Below, piece by piece: positions 8,440-17,259 of a stretch of 64,000 nucleotides of DNA. Numbering within the stretch: position 1 is the first letter of the stretch; each line of letters begins with the position of its first letter. The notes beneath the pieces are model-generated. The model worked only from the letters and a program-made list of their open reading frames with translations. It was not told where the DNA came from and searched no databases. A program made the translations under genes and the position numbers. The stretch covers positions 62,001 to 126,000 of the forward strand of contig NZ_VOXD01000010.1 in assembly GCF_008014675.1 (NCBI RefSeq). Direction: 5' to 3'. The DNA comes from Neolewinella aurantiaca (GTDB lineage: Bacteria > Bacteroidota > Bacteroidia > Chitinophagales > Saprospiraceae).

Positions 8440-8773
8440 CGGAGCAGCGCCCGAAAGCTCAGCCAGAGTCGATCGTTATCATTGAATGACTCAACCCTTT
8501 TCCCCGAACGCACCCATCAGCGAAAACGACGGGCTGCACCCATCGCCACGTGAGACGGACCTCCGGCCCTCAGCCGCGAGCGTTCCGCGGATCAGCTATC
8601 GATTCGGAATGGCCGGGAGGAACGGAGCAGCGCACCGAAACACCCACCACCAAAGCCGATCAATCTCGTTGAATGACTCAACCCTTTTCCCCGAACGCAC
8701 CCATCAGCGAAAACGACGGGCTACACCCATCGCCACAAGAGACGGACCTCCGGCCCTCAATCGGGAGCGTTCC
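8440..8773. repeat. direct duplication of a ~105-bp non-coding repeat
   Basis: Bases 8482-8586 and 8669-8773 are nearly identical at a spacing of 187 bases (shared TTGAATGACTCAACCC, CGAAAACGACGGGCT, GACGGACCTCCGGCCCTC). A shorter match just before each (CGGAGCAGCGC at 8440 and 8623) extends the unit. The stretch between the two barrel genes contains no convincing gene; open frames across it are translations of the repeat. A diverged third copy is at 29238-29310. Confidence 0.85.
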
Positions 8774-8838
8774 ACCAAGAAACAGGCTTTAAAGAGGTTT
8801 TATATCTTGTGGTTCACCTACAACCTAAAGCACCCTGT

Positions 8839-9654
8839 ATGCACCGTATTATCATCCTTTTTCTGTTCCTGCCCGTTTGCCTCACCGCCCAACAAAACGA
8901 TATCAGTATTTTTGGCAAGGGCTGGTATCTGAGCCTGATGCTTCAGCCGGAAGTCGATTCAAAGTTTATTCTAACTCCCTACGTCACAGCCAACGACACC
9001 CTGCCCCGCAGCACAGGGACTGTTTACAATCCATATCCCCGTTTCGGCGTGACCTCCCCTCTTGACGGAGACGAAACCCTTTATTACGAGGAACCCAATC
9101 TTCGGCGCAAAGCAGAGCGGGAGCAGATAATCTATAATCTCCTGGCCAGCATTCGTTTCCACTACCGAGTGGACGAGCGACTGGAAATTTCCGCCGGTTT
9201 CTTCTTCCTTCCTACTTTCAACGACGAGGAAATAACGGAAGACCCGTTCGAAGACCTCCCCGACGATTTCTACTATTCTTCATGGGGGACCAAGGAGACC
9301 TACGGTGGTTTGATGGCCGACTTCAACTATCACCTGCGTAAAGGGAAGCGCCTGCGGCCTTACGTCGGTCTGCAGGGCCGCTTTGGGGTGAGACACACCG
9401 AGGGGATTCGGCTTTCGCAGATATTTCCTGGCCTTAACCAGGAAGTTGGTTCGATAGAAAACGTTGTTGAACGCTTCCGTGTCAACACCATTTTTGATTT
9501 TGATCTTGACTTGCTGGCCGGTATCAATTACCAACTTAACGATCGCTTCGTGGTTGGCCTCGAAGCTCATCTCGGGCGTTTTCTTGTGCCGGTACCCAGA
9601 GCTCTCGTAGTCCGTTACCGGTTGAAATCTCCGGGCGGAGAACCGAATCGTTAA
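8839..9654 (+). CDS. outer-membrane beta-barrel protein, function unknown (second copy)
   Basis: 271 aa. The ATG at 8839 starts a clean signal peptide (MHRIIILFLFLPVCLTAQ). The frame extends 30 bases upstream, but that adds non-signal residues. Body: amphipathic strands including IRFHYRVDERLEISAGFFFLP, KRLRPYVGLQGRFGVRHT and LLAGINYQLNDRFVVGLEAHLG, consistent with an 8-10-strand barrel with long acidic loops. It resembles the product of 7617-8405 in order and spacing of strands. A dispersed DNA word begins 5 bases after the stop. Confidence 0.7.
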   Translation: MHRIIILFLFLPVCLTAQQNDISIFGKGWYLSLMLQPEVDSKFILTPYVTANDTLPRSTGTVYNPYPRFGVTSPLDGDETLYYEEPNLRRKAEREQIIYNLLASIRFHYRVDERLEISAGFFFLPTFNDEEITEDPFEDLPDDFYYSSWGTKETYGGLMADFNYHLRKGKRLRPYVGLQGRFGVRHTEGIRLSQIFPGLNQEVGSIENVVERFRVNTIFDFDLDLLAGINYQLNDRFVVGLEAHLGRFLVPVPRALVVRYRLKSPGGEPNR

Positions 9655-9659
9655 CCTCC

Positions 9660-9681
9660 CCCGGCACCTGCGTTTGCGCCC
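9660..9681 (-). repeat. dispersed DNA word, copy 5
   Basis: Core exact with AAA in the variable triplet on the minus strand; the outer AAAG is replaced by CGGG. It lies five bases past the stop of the barrel gene and merges with the T-tract of the trxA terminator. Confidence 0.8.
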
Positions 9682-9682
9682 T

Positions 9683-9723
9683 AAAAAAATGAGGTTGCTG
9701 CACTTGGTGTGTGCAGCAACCTC
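9683..9723 (-). terminator. Rho-independent terminator of trxA
   Basis: GAGGTTGCTGCAC (9691-9703) pairs perfectly with GTGCAGCAACCTC (9711-9723). On the minus strand the stem is followed by ATTTTTTTAG. It lies 30 bases past the trxA stop. Confidence 0.85.
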
Positions 9724-9752
9724 TCAATGCTGTTCATAAAGTGTCTGTTGCT

Positions 9753-10070
9753 CTAAGCAACTAATTTGCTGATTCGCTTGCGTAATTCGTGCTCAGACGT
9801 CATACCCTTCAGGCTGTCTTTGATTTGATTGCCTTCGAGGAAAAACAAAGACGGGATGCTGCGTACACCAAATTTTTCGGCCAGCGCGCGTTGTTCGTCA
9901 ATGTTAACCTTTACTATATCTACTTCGCCGTGGTACTCTTCGGCCAGTTTTTCTACCGTTGGTAACAGCGCCTGACAAGGTCCGCACCAATCGGCGTAGA
10001 AATCAATAACAAAAGGCTTCCCGCCGGCGACCAGATCGTTGAATTGTTTATTGGATGTGATGGCTTGCAT
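9753..10070 (-). CDS. trxA: thioredoxin
   Basis: 105 aa, the usual size of a single-domain cytosolic thioredoxin. The active site WCGPC is in FVIDFYADWCGPCQALLP near residue 32, and the cis-proline is in GVRSIPSLFF near residue 75. It reduces protein disulfides, normally recharged by thioredoxin reductase (not in this window). It has its own promoter and terminator, so it is monocistronic. Confidence 0.95.
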   Translation of the reverse strand: MQAITSNKQFNDLVAGGKPFVIDFYADWCGPCQALLPTVEKLAEEYHGEVDIVKVNIDEQRALAEKFGVRSIPSLFFLEGNQIKDSLKGMTSEHELRKRISKLVA

Positions 10071-10105
10071 CTTGAAATAATTTTAGAGGTTATCAATTTA
10101 CACTG

Positions 10106-10134
10106 CAAAGTTAGGAGGCTTGCGGGGGTAGCAA
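10106..10134 (-). promoter_or_regulatory. promoter of trxA
   Basis: On the minus strand a -33 TTG (10132-10134), an 18-base spacer and TAACTTTG (10106-10113), an exact TAnnTTTG box, 36 bases before the ATG. Confidence 0.65.
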
Positions 10135-10186
10135 GTACCAATTTTCCACAGACAGATGTCAATTATTCCCTTTGCCCCCAAAAGCG

Positions 10187-10221
10187 AAGAGGGATGCTGC
10201 CGCAGTGGCAACATCCCTCTT
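10187..10221 (-). terminator. terminator hairpin behind the PLP enzyme gene
   Basis: AGAGGGATG (10188-10196) pairs with CATCCCTCT (10212-10220), extended by GCC/GGC around a short loop. On the minus strand it is followed by CTTCGCTTTTGGGG, a weak T-tract. It lies 30 bases past the stop at 10251. Confidence 0.55.
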
Positions 10222-10250
10222 TGTCAGAACGATCGGGTTTGATCCGGTTT

Positions 10251-11519
10251 CTATTCCAAGACACCCGCGAGGGCACCTTTAGACAGTTCTTCACCCATTT
10301 TGGCGTAAGTTCCGTCTTCCAGTTTGGTACGAACGGCCTTGAAGGCGTCGAGCGTAGTCTGGATGTCTTCCGGCGTGTGCTCGGCAGTCGGGATCATACG
10401 AAGCAGAATCTGGCCTCTCGGGATCATCGGCGGCAGTACGATGGAGCAGAAGATGCCGTAGTTCTCGCGCATGTCGTAGATAAGGGCACCGGCTTCGTAC
10501 TCGTTACCGTGCATGTACACGGGTGTTACGCAGGCACCGGTATTTCCGATGTCAAAGCCAGCCTCTTTAAGACCATTCTGCAGGTGGTTTACGTTACGCC
10601 ACAGTTTTTCGCGTAGTTCGGGCATGGTACGCAGCAGGCGGAGGCGCGTGAGCGCTCCTTTTACCATCGGCATACAGAGGCTCTTAGCGAACAGCTGGCT
10701 CCGCAGGTTGTAGCGGAAGAACTCCATGATGTCCTTGTCTCCGGAAATGAAGGCACCGAAGCCAGACATTGCCTTAGCAAAAGTGGAGAAGTAGATATCG
10801 ATCTGATCCTGGCAACCCTGTGCTTCACCAGCACCCATGCCGGTTTCGCCGAGGGTACCGAAGCCGTGTGCGTCGTCAACGAGGAGGCGGAAACCGTACT
10901 CTTCTTTGAACTCACAGATTTCTTTCAGGATACCCTGCTCACCGCGCATACCGAAGACGCCTTCGGAAATCACGAGGATACCGGAATTGCGTTTTTCGGC
11001 TTCAGCCTTGGCCTGCTTGAGGCGGACTTCGAAGTGCTCGATGTCGTTGTGCTTGAAGGCATACTTGGGGCCAGTGTGCATCCGGATACCATCCATGATA
11101 CAGGCGTGGTCGTCGCGGTCGTAAACCACCACATCGTGGCGGCTGAGACAAGCATCGACTACGGACATGATGCCCTGGTAGCCAAAGTTGAGGAGCACAC
11201 ACTCTTCCTTTTGGGTGAACTCAGCGAGTTCTTTTTCAAGTTGGAGGTGAGCATCCGTTTCACCACTCATGATGCGGGCCCCCATCGGGTAAGCCATACC
11301 GAACTCAGCTGCAGCTTCGGCATCTGCCTTGCGCACTTCGGGGTGATTGGTAAGCCCCAGGTAAGAGTTGATGCTCCAGATGATATACTCCTTGCCACGG
11401 AACTGCATGCGCGGGCCTAGTTCTCCTTCCAGCTTCGGGAAAGAGAAGTAGCCGTGAGCTACGTCCTGGTACTGCCCCAGAGGGCCTTTATGGTTGAACT
11501 TTTCGAAAAGATCTTTCAT
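10251..11519 (-). CDS. alpha-oxoamine synthase family PLP enzyme, serine palmitoyltransferase/KBL type
   Basis: 422 aa; the start at 11519 gives MKDLFEKFNHKG. Fold-type I PLP enzyme: NSYLGLTNHPEV near residue 55, SGETDAHLQLEKELAEF, LLVDDAHGFGTLGETG around residue 210 with the Asp/His cofactor contacts, and the Schiff-base lysine in STFAKAMSGFGAF. These fit the family of glycine C-acetyltransferase, AONS and serine palmitoyltransferase, which condense an amino acid with an acyl-CoA. Bacteroidota use a member of this family to start sphingolipid synthesis. No tdh gene (threonine route) or bio gene is adjacent, which slightly favours a lipid role. The exact substrate is not settled by sequence alone. 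An exact -7 box is upstream. Confidence 0.75.
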   Translation of the reverse strand: MKDLFEKFNHKGPLGQYQDVAHGYFSFPKLEGELGPRMQFRGKEYIIWSINSYLGLTNHPEVRKADAEAAAEFGMAYPMGARIMSGETDAHLQLEKELAEFTQKEECVLLNFGYQGIMSVVDACLSRHDVVVYDRDDHACIMDGIRMHTGPKYAFKHNDIEHFEVRLKQAKAEAEKRNSGILVISEGVFGMRGEQGILKEICEFKEEYGFRLLVDDAHGFGTLGETGMGAGEAQGCQDQIDIYFSTFAKAMSGFGAFISGDKDIMEFFRYNLRSQLFAKSLCMPMVKGALTRLRLLRTMPELREKLWRNVNHLQNGLKEAGFDIGNTGACVTPVYMHGNEYEAGALIYDMRENYGIFCSIVLPPMIPRGQILLRMIPTAEHTPEDIQTTLDAFKAVRTKLEDGTYAKMGEELSKGALAGVLE

Positions 11520-11540
11520 TTGCTTTCGCTTTTGATCGCG

Positions 11541-11548
11541 CAAAGATA
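11541..11548 (-). promoter_or_regulatory. -7 box for the PLP enzyme gene
   Basis: TATCTTTG on the minus strand, exact TAnnTTTG, 22 bases before the ATG at 11519. No good -33 TTG at standard spacing. Confidence 0.45.
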
Positions 11549-11616
11549 AGAATTCCGTAGAGTAGGCGCGAAATGTTTGCAGCTGCTTAGCGTCGGTAGA
11601 GCGTCAAGTTTTCCAG

Positions 11617-11638
11617 GGGCGCAGACGCGGGTGCAGGG
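11617..11638 (+). repeat. dispersed DNA word, copy 6
   Basis: Core exact with AGA in the variable triplet and purine G; the end is AGGG in place of AAAG. Lies in the divergent spacer between the PLP enzyme gene and the gene at 11782. Confidence 0.8.
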
Positions 11639-11781
11639 AAAGTTGACAAAACCTTGTTCGTTGTGCGAATGACCGTTTTACCCCGGAGCTATCAGAGCTG
11701 GTCTACTTATCAAGTTCGCAACATAAAATTTATGAGGCCCCGTTTACTTAAAGAGGTCAAAAGCCACACCATCCGAAAACC

Positions 11782-12975
11782 ATGTACAAACTCCTGAAAC
11801 GCTGTTGCCAACTCTTCCTTTTGCTGCTTGCAGCAGTTGTTCTCTTTTTCAATGCAGGATTTTACTTCTCACCGGATGTCCGGTCTGATGAAGGATGCTG
11901 CCCGAATAAAGATGTACACCATCAGTTGACCTACCTGAAGAAGAAAATCCACGCAGGAGCGGCGGAAAACATGCAGCACCTCTTCCCCGAAGGGCACCTC
12001 TTCATGAACGCACTCTACGGCCTGACCTGGACCGAATTGAACAACGAAGCCGGAGATGAAGCCCTGAACGAAATCGACTGGGCCCTGGCAGAAATGAATT
12101 CGGAAACCGGCCGCCGCATTTTCAACGAAGACCTCCCCCTGCCCTACGGCGCCTTCTATCGGGGATGGACCAATTACCTCACCGGAAAAAGACTTGAAGC
12201 GGACATTATTTCTCAGGAGATTACCGGACTGCATGAGGAAAACTTCAGGCTCAATTGCCAGGACATTGCAAAGGCCTACGCGGAAGCAGAAAGCCCTTAC
12301 CTGCAGTCCTACCACGGCGGTATCTGGCCGGCCGATAACCTACTGGCCATCGCTTCCCTTGCCTCATACGACCGTTATTTCGACACCCTCCGGTACCAGC
12401 CTCTCATTGAAGGGTGGCTCGCCAAAGTCAAGAAAGCACTAGATCCCGCCACCGGGCTCATCCCCCACGTTGTTTACGAAGGCGCGCCGCCGCAGGGCGC
12501 GCGGGGCAGCTCACAAAGCCTGATGCTGAGCCTCCTGCCGGAAATCGATTCCGCATTCGCAGCAGAACAATTCGCTTTGTACCAGCAATACTTTGTCGGC
12601 CAGCGTCTGGGCCTCCCCGGCATCCGGGAGTACCCGAAAGGGATGGAGGGTACGGGCGACATCGACTCCGGCCCGGTGATCTGGGGCATCGGCGGAGCAG
12701 CCTCGGTGGTGGGCCAACGGGCCGCTTACGTCAACGGCGATTATGAGTTGTATAAAGGTCTGCGGAACAGCATCGAAGCCTTCGGCTTCGGATTCACCTG
12801 GTTCGGGAAGAAACGCTATGTTTTCGGCCAACTACCAATTGCGGATGCGTTTATTGCCTGGAGTAATTCGGTAGAGAAAACACCGGCTGATGCACCGTCC
12901 TCCGTGCCCTGGCCGATTCATCTTGTATCCCTGGTGTTACTTCTACTCATCCTGTGGGTAGGTTTCAAATTGTGA
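11782..12975 (+). CDS. membrane-anchored protein of unknown function, alpha/alpha-toroid-like
   Basis: 397 aa. Residues 7-28 are one hydrophobic segment and the last ~20 residues (IHLVSLVLLLLILWVGFKL) another, so the middle ~340 residues would sit on one side of the membrane. The core has helix-rich segments with WPADNLLAIASLASYDRYF, YEGAPPQGARGSSQSLML, DIDSGPVIWGIGGAASV and FGQLPIADAFIAWSN, a spacing that recalls (alpha/alpha)6 toroids such as linalool-dehydratase-like or glycosidase-like proteins. No catalytic residues can be named. It stands alone: divergent from the PLP enzyme gene and convergent with the rhodanese gene. Confidence 0.7.
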   Translation: MYKLLKRCCQLFLLLLAAVVLFFNAGFYFSPDVRSDEGCCPNKDVHHQLTYLKKKIHAGAAENMQHLFPEGHLFMNALYGLTWTELNNEAGDEALNEIDWALAEMNSETGRRIFNEDLPLPYGAFYRGWTNYLTGKRLEADIISQEITGLHEENFRLNCQDIAKAYAEAESPYLQSYHGGIWPADNLLAIASLASYDRYFDTLRYQPLIEGWLAKVKKALDPATGLIPHVVYEGAPPQGARGSSQSLMLSLLPEIDSAFAAEQFALYQQYFVGQRLGLPGIREYPKGMEGTGDIDSGPVIWGIGGAASVVGQRAAYVNGDYELYKGLRNSIEAFGFGFTWFGKKRYVFGQLPIADAFIAWSNSVEKTPADAPSSVPWPIHLVSLVLLLLILWVGFKL

Positions 12976-13003
12976 TGAGGTATTGAATCCTCCCGGCATG
13001 AGC

Positions 13004-13531
13004 CTACTCCCACACTTTTTCGCCGATGCTGTCCGGCACGAAGCTACCCCACTTTTCGTTGTAGGTATGTAAACGTTCCGTAGGTTTCCCGTTAGCGTCT
13101 TCCAGCGGAAGACCGGCCAGTTTCCAGGCGTACAGGCTCCCGTAGAGATTGTACACATTCGTAAAGCCTCGTTTCCGAAGCTTTTTGGCGGCGCGTTCGC
13201 TGCGGTAGCCGACGGTGCAGTACACCACAACGGGCCGTGACTTATCGACGTCTTTCACCGTTTTGAGGTTGAGGTTATCGTAGCCAATATTAATTGCTCC
13301 GGGCAGATGACTAACGTCGTACTCAAAAGATTCCCTGGCGTCCAGAAACAGTACATTGTCCAGAGATGCAGCTTCTTTGGCGCTAACGGCCAGTTCGTCG
13401 GCAGATATGAGTTTCTCTAGTTTCTGGTCCAGCTGATCGTATCCCGTTTGCAGGCGGGCGGGCACATTCTGGGCGCGGCCGCAGGTTGCAAGGGAAAGGA
13501 CAAAGAGCAAGGAGGCGAGGGCTCGTTTCAT
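13004..13531 (-). CDS. exported rhodanese-domain protein
   Basis: 175 aa, starting at the ATG at 13531 (MKRALASLLFVLSLATCGRAQ). The signal looks like a classical or lipoprotein-type one, with Cys in LATC. The rhodanese fold covers about residues 45-150: LFLDARESFEYDVSHLPGAIN, then the active-site loop VVYCTVGYRSER with the catalytic cysteine in a CxxGxR loop. It would move sulfane sulfur or act as a thiol relay in the periplasm; the partner is unknown. It begins 29 bases after the hisH stop, so it is probably co-transcribed with hisH, an odd pairing. A one-base-longer copy of the dispersed DNA word forms the end of its signal peptide. Confidence 0.8.
   Translation of the reverse strand: MKRALASLLFVLSLATCGRAQNVPARLQTGYDQLDQKLEKLISADELAVSAKEAASLDNVLFLDARESFEYDVSHLPGAINIGYDNLNLKTVKDVDKSRPVVVYCTVGYRSERAAKKLRKRGFTNVYNLYGSLYAWKLAGLPLEDANGKPTERLHTYNEKWGSFVPDSIGEKVWE
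13471..13493 (+). repeat. dispersed DNA word, copy 7 (one extra base)
   Basis: GGGCGCGGCCGCAGG is intact, then an extra T and GCAAGG. On the coding strand it reads TCGRAQ at the end of the rhodanese signal peptide. Confidence 0.55.
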
Positions 13532-13560
13532 AATAATAAGTAAACGCATCAACCGGGGAT

Positions 13561-14157
13561 TCAGTTATCCACCGCTAAAAAATCGCGGATGATCTGCTCC
13601 CCTACAGCCGCCGACTTCTCGGGGTGAAACTGCGCTGCGTAGAAGTTGTCTTTTTGCAGCATTGCTGCGTATTCAACACCACAGTATTCAGTAGTCGCTA
13701 CGGTATCAGCGCCGGTTTCAACGTAGTAACTGTGGACGTAGTAACAGAAGTCATTATCCACCTCCTTGCTCACCCAGTTGTTGTTTGCGGATAGTTTGAC
13801 GTTGTTCCAGCCCATGTGCGGTACTTTGTCACCATTGACTGGCCGGAAGCGCTTCACCCTTTCGGGGAAAACGCCGATACAGGGAACGTCCCCCTCTTCA
13901 CTATGGCTGCATAACAGTTGCATCCCTACACAGATGCCAAAAACTGGTTGTTTCAGTGAACGAATCAGCTCGGTTAGTCCCGTCTCGTTCAGGTGCTTCA
14001 TGGTGCTCTCCGCTGCGCCCACCCCGGGGAAGATAACCTTATCGGCTGCCCGGATTACGTCGTGGTCACTGGTGAGCACGTGCTCTACGCCGATTCGCTC
14101 CAGGGCGTAAAGAACGGATCGAATATTGCCGGCGTTGTAGTCTATTACTGCTATCAC
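13561..14157 (-). CDS. hisH: imidazole glycerol phosphate synthase, glutaminase subunit
   Basis: 198 aa, normal HisH length. Class I glutamine amidotransferase: nucleophile Cys in GICVGMQLL near residue 76, oxyanion-strand motif FPGVGAAES, and His/Glu of the triad in QFHPEKS near residue 180. It feeds ammonia to HisF to make IGP and AICAR. The usual partners hisA, hisF and hisI are not in this window, and hisH is separated from hisB by a two-component system. A near-match -7 box (GATATTTG) lies at 14193-14200. Confidence 0.93.
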   Translation of the reverse strand: MIAVIDYNAGNIRSVLYALERIGVEHVLTSDHDVIRAADKVIFPGVGAAESTMKHLNETGLTELIRSLKQPVFGICVGMQLLCSHSEEGDVPCIGVFPERVKRFRPVNGDKVPHMGWNNVKLSANNNWVSKEVDNDFCYYVHSYYVETGADTVATTEYCGVEYAAMLQKDNFYAAQFHPEKSAAVGEQIIRDFLAVDN

Positions 14158-14246
14158 GTGAAAGAATAGTTCGTTTTATCGATAAAGGCTGACAAATATC
14201 GCCTTTTCCGACTTCATGGATTAAAAAACAACACATCACCTGATTT

Positions 14247-15020
14247 TTAGATCAGTCGCCGCTTCTCTTTGATTAGAGCTTCCAGTTCTTTTCTCCTTGC
14301 TTTTGAGACGGGCAGCATGCAATCATCTTCCATCACCAGGCTTCCTCCATCAGAACGATCTATTCGTTTCACATAAAGAAGATTGATAAGAGCAGTGGTA
14401 TGGCTGCGAAAGAAATCATAATCCTCCAATAACCTTTCGTAATACTTGAGATTTTTAGAGACTGTAATGGTGCTGCCTGATTTGAAGTGAAAGTTGGTGT
14501 AACTACCATTCGCGACACAATAAGTGATCTCGTTAATGTGAACCATCTCGTACCCTTTTTCAGTAGACAGAGCAATTTTGTGTTGTTTGCGGTTGAAGTT
14601 ACGTACTTGCTGTACCATCTCTTCCATCGACACATGAAACGACTTTACCCCAACTCTCTTCACCGCGCTATCCACCGCCTGAGTAAGTTTATCGACATCA
14701 ATGGGTTTGAGCAGATAAGAGATTGCCATGAACTCAAATGCTCTGATAGCGAACCGATCGTATGCCGTCACGAATATGATCTCGAAAGATATTTCGTTCA
14801 ATTGCTCCAGCAGGGTAAAGGCAGTTTCTGTACCAAGTTGAATATCCAGAAACACCAATTGGGGGTTCTCGTCTTCAATAAGTTCTGCTGCCTTTTTCAC
14901 GCTTGAAGCAACACCTGCAACATTAACGTCGGGGCAAAATTCTTCCAGCAGGATCAAAATATTTTCACGGCTGCTGGCTTCATCATCAACGACAATGGAT
15001 TTCAACTTTTCTTTTCTCAT
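14247..15020 (-). CDS. LytTR-type response regulator
   Basis: 257 aa. The receiver domain starts SIVVDDEASSRENIL, with the phosphoacceptor Asp in LVFLDIQLG near residue 58, conserved Thr/Ser in FVTAYD and Lys in YLLKPID. The C-terminal LytTR DNA-binding domain (about residues 150-250) has ITYCVANGSYTNFHF and a FFRSHTTALINLLYVKRIDR end. It follows the histidine kinase gene by 21 bases on the same strand, a cognate pair. Targets are not evident. Confidence 0.92.
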   Translation of the reverse strand: MRKEKLKSIVVDDEASSRENILILLEEFCPDVNVAGVASSVKKAAELIEDENPQLVFLDIQLGTETAFTLLEQLNEISFEIIFVTAYDRFAIRAFEFMAISYLLKPIDVDKLTQAVDSAVKRVGVKSFHVSMEEMVQQVRNFNRKQHKIALSTEKGYEMVHINEITYCVANGSYTNFHFKSGSTITVSKNLKYYERLLEDYDFFRSHTTALINLLYVKRIDRSDGGSLVMEDDCMLPVSKARRKELEALIKEKRRLI

Positions 15021-15041
15021 TGGTCTGGCGTTTGGTAAGAA

Positions 15042-17000
15042 TCAGTTTAGGAAAGGGAGGTAAATCCTGGCCCGTGTTCCCGCAGCCGTTCCATCCGGAT
15101 GGTGCAAGTCTTCGATAAAAAGTCTCGCGCTTGTGTAACCAAGGGCTTGAAGGTATTTCAGAGTTTCCTGGGTATTGCTCGTTGAAATGGATAGGTGGCG
15201 CCCCGCTTGTAAGCGAGCACCACCAGCAGCTGCGCGTCCTCTCCCATTGTCTTCCACGACGCATTCAATACAGTTTTCGAAAGGCTTAAAACTTACGGTT
15301 AATACTCCTTGATAGGAGAGTCCCGTAAGGCCATGCTGAATAGCATTCTCCACAATAGGTTGAACCATCATACTGGGTATTTCTACGTCTAAATCACGTA
15401 AGGAGTCGGCCACGTTCAATTCGAAAACAAAACTGTCTCTGAAGCGCAGTTTTTCAAGTTCCAGGTATGTTTCTATAAGCCCTATTTCTTTGTTCAGTGC
15501 TATACTACCCGTAGTAGAAGATTGTGCGATTGTCCGGAGAAGGTCTGAAAACTTCCCCAGGTAGTTGTACGCGTCCATCTTCTTTGACTTGAGGATGAAA
15601 TTCTGGATACCGGTGATCGCATTAAAGAGAAAGTGCGGATTCATCTGTGACTTAAGTAAGCGCACTTTCGTTTCTGCAATAACCCGGTTTTTATTGGCAA
15701 TATTGACGCGGCTCCTGGCACTGATAAGTAAAAAGAGGATACCAAAAAAAACTACAAGGCCAATCACTACATTGTACATCGCCCGCCTCCGGTTCAGCAA
15801 TGTCTGCTTCTGTTCTTCTTCTACCAGCAGAAGGCGCTCTATCTCCCAGTCCTTTTCCCGCAAAGCTTGTTTTGCGCGTATGGATTGAATTTCACTTTTG
15901 GCTTTCAACCCCGTTTGTTCTTCGTTGATGGTGTGATACTCCTTGAAATACGCAAGAGCCTTCTCATTATCCCCCACTTCTTCATAATACTCAGACAAAC
16001 TCTTCCGGCAGAACGAAATGCCGAAAGCAAATCGAAGTGAATCCGAAACCTGACACCCTTCCATCAAACAAGCGTAAGCTTTGGTATAGTTTTTCTTCCC
16101 CAGGTAAGCCTCGTAAAGGTTAAAGTTGATCATAGCGGTGCTGATCGTCAACTCATCAGAAGCAGGCAATTCTCGCTCCACCAATAGTTCAATTGCCTGT
16201 TCGTACTTCTTCTGACTTATGTAGAGGTAAGACAAGTTCGACAACGAATACTTTTCTAACTCCCCCAGCTTTTCTTCGCGGGCCAGACGCAGAGCACCCT
16301 CTGCAAAGTAAATTGCGGAGTCTACCGTCCCGGTGCTGAATTCCAGAATAGCGCCCGTCAGCAAAAGGTGAGACGATATACTTGGCTCTTTAAGCTTATT
16401 GACAAGCTTCTCTGCCTGGTCAAAATGGATAACAGCCTGATCAAAATCATGAAATCGGATGAGTGTATTTGCCTGTCCCAACAAATTCCAGCACATCATT
16501 TTTGAGTCTCCCTGCGACTTCGCTATTTCAAAAGCATCGTTATACAGTTGCAGTGCTTCGGGATAATCTCCCTTGAGGTAAATAATGCGGGCCAGAGCGT
16601 TTTTCAGTTTTGCAGCATCTTCAAAATCCTTGTTATCCAGCGCAATGCTGGCCAGCCCGTTGATATAGTCAGCGAACTCTTCCATGCCTCCCATCTCGGT
16701 AATCAACGAATCTTTACGGTCATACCAAACCTCCAACTCTCTTGTAGCCGGATCAGAACGCAGAACCGGCATCAGCTCTCTGACCTTCTCTCCGTAACCA
16801 GCAGTGTCCGTTAAAAATTCTACGGGTATCTTCCTGGTAACCTCCTGATCAAACGAGGGGCCTCCACTAGACACAACCTGATCTTCTGCACCTTCAGACT
16901 CGCACCCCAAAAGAAAAAACAGCAAGATCACCACACCAGGCAAAACAAAAAAACCAGGTAATAACCTTCGTTTACGCAAGTCTGTTTTAATGAGAGACAT
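15042..17000 (-). CDS. TPR-containing histidine kinase of the LytS/YehU class
   Basis: 652 aa. The N-terminus is a lipoprotein-like or uncleaved signal (FFLLGCESEG). Residues ~60-380 hold tetratricopeptide repeats (for example ALARIIYLKGDYPEALQLYNDAF and CWNLLGQANTLIRFHDFDQA), then a coiled segment and one transmembrane helix (YNVVIGLVVFFGILFLLIS). The kinase core has the H-box LKSQMNPHFLFNAI with the phosphoaccepting His, the N-box MVQPIVENAIQHGL and the G-box VVEDNGRGR. The sensor is therefore periplasmic TPRs. It is paired with the LytTR regulator just downstream. Confidence 0.92.
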   Translation of the reverse strand: MSLIKTDLRKRRLLPGFFVLPGVVILLFFLLGCESEGAEDQVVSSGGPSFDQEVTRKIPVEFLTDTAGYGEKVRELMPVLRSDPATRELEVWYDRKDSLITEMGGMEEFADYINGLASIALDNKDFEDAAKLKNALARIIYLKGDYPEALQLYNDAFEIAKSQGDSKMMCWNLLGQANTLIRFHDFDQAVIHFDQAEKLVNKLKEPSISSHLLLTGAILEFSTGTVDSAIYFAEGALRLAREEKLGELEKYSLSNLSYLYISQKKYEQAIELLVERELPASDELTISTAMINFNLYEAYLGKKNYTKAYACLMEGCQVSDSLRFAFGISFCRKSLSEYYEEVGDNEKALAYFKEYHTINEEQTGLKAKSEIQSIRAKQALREKDWEIERLLLVEEEQKQTLLNRRRAMYNVVIGLVVFFGILFLLISARSRVNIANKNRVIAETKVRLLKSQMNPHFLFNAITGIQNFILKSKKMDAYNYLGKFSDLLRTIAQSSTTGSIALNKEIGLIETYLELEKLRFRDSFVFELNVADSLRDLDVEIPSMMVQPIVENAIQHGLTGLSYQGVLTVSFKPFENCIECVVEDNGRGRAAAGGARLQAGRHLSISTSNTQETLKYLQALGYTSARLFIEDLHHPDGTAAGTRARIYLPFLN

Positions 17001-17198
17001 CTAAATTCATTGATCTGTTAGTCAACTTATGAATGCCCTAATATAGCTTTATCTATCCATTCCGTGAATTCATTTGTGCCTCCAGTGAATCCGGAACGGT
17101 AAATGACAAAGGCAAACTCGTTCTTTATATCATGAACGACACGCCTTATACGTTAGCGATTACACTATGAACAGACTTTATGAGAGACGTTGATTGTA

Positions 17199-17224
17199 TG
17201 GCCATCCGATGACTGGATGGCCAT
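17199..17224. terminator. hairpin upstream of the histidine kinase gene
   Basis: ATGGCCATCC (17199-17208) pairs perfectly with GGATGGCCAT (17215-17224) and is followed on the plus strand by TATTTTGTT. No gene points into it from the left on the plus strand, so its use is unclear. The rest of 17001-17404 holds no gene, only the repeat at 17260. Confidence 0.45.
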
Positions 17225-17259
17225 TATTTTGTTACAGCTACAACTGAACCCAACGGCCC

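Noticed and set aside
8486-8932. A 148-codon plus-strand frame across the repeat
   Set aside because: It translates the duplicated non-coding block twice and overlaps the barrel gene start; no protein features.
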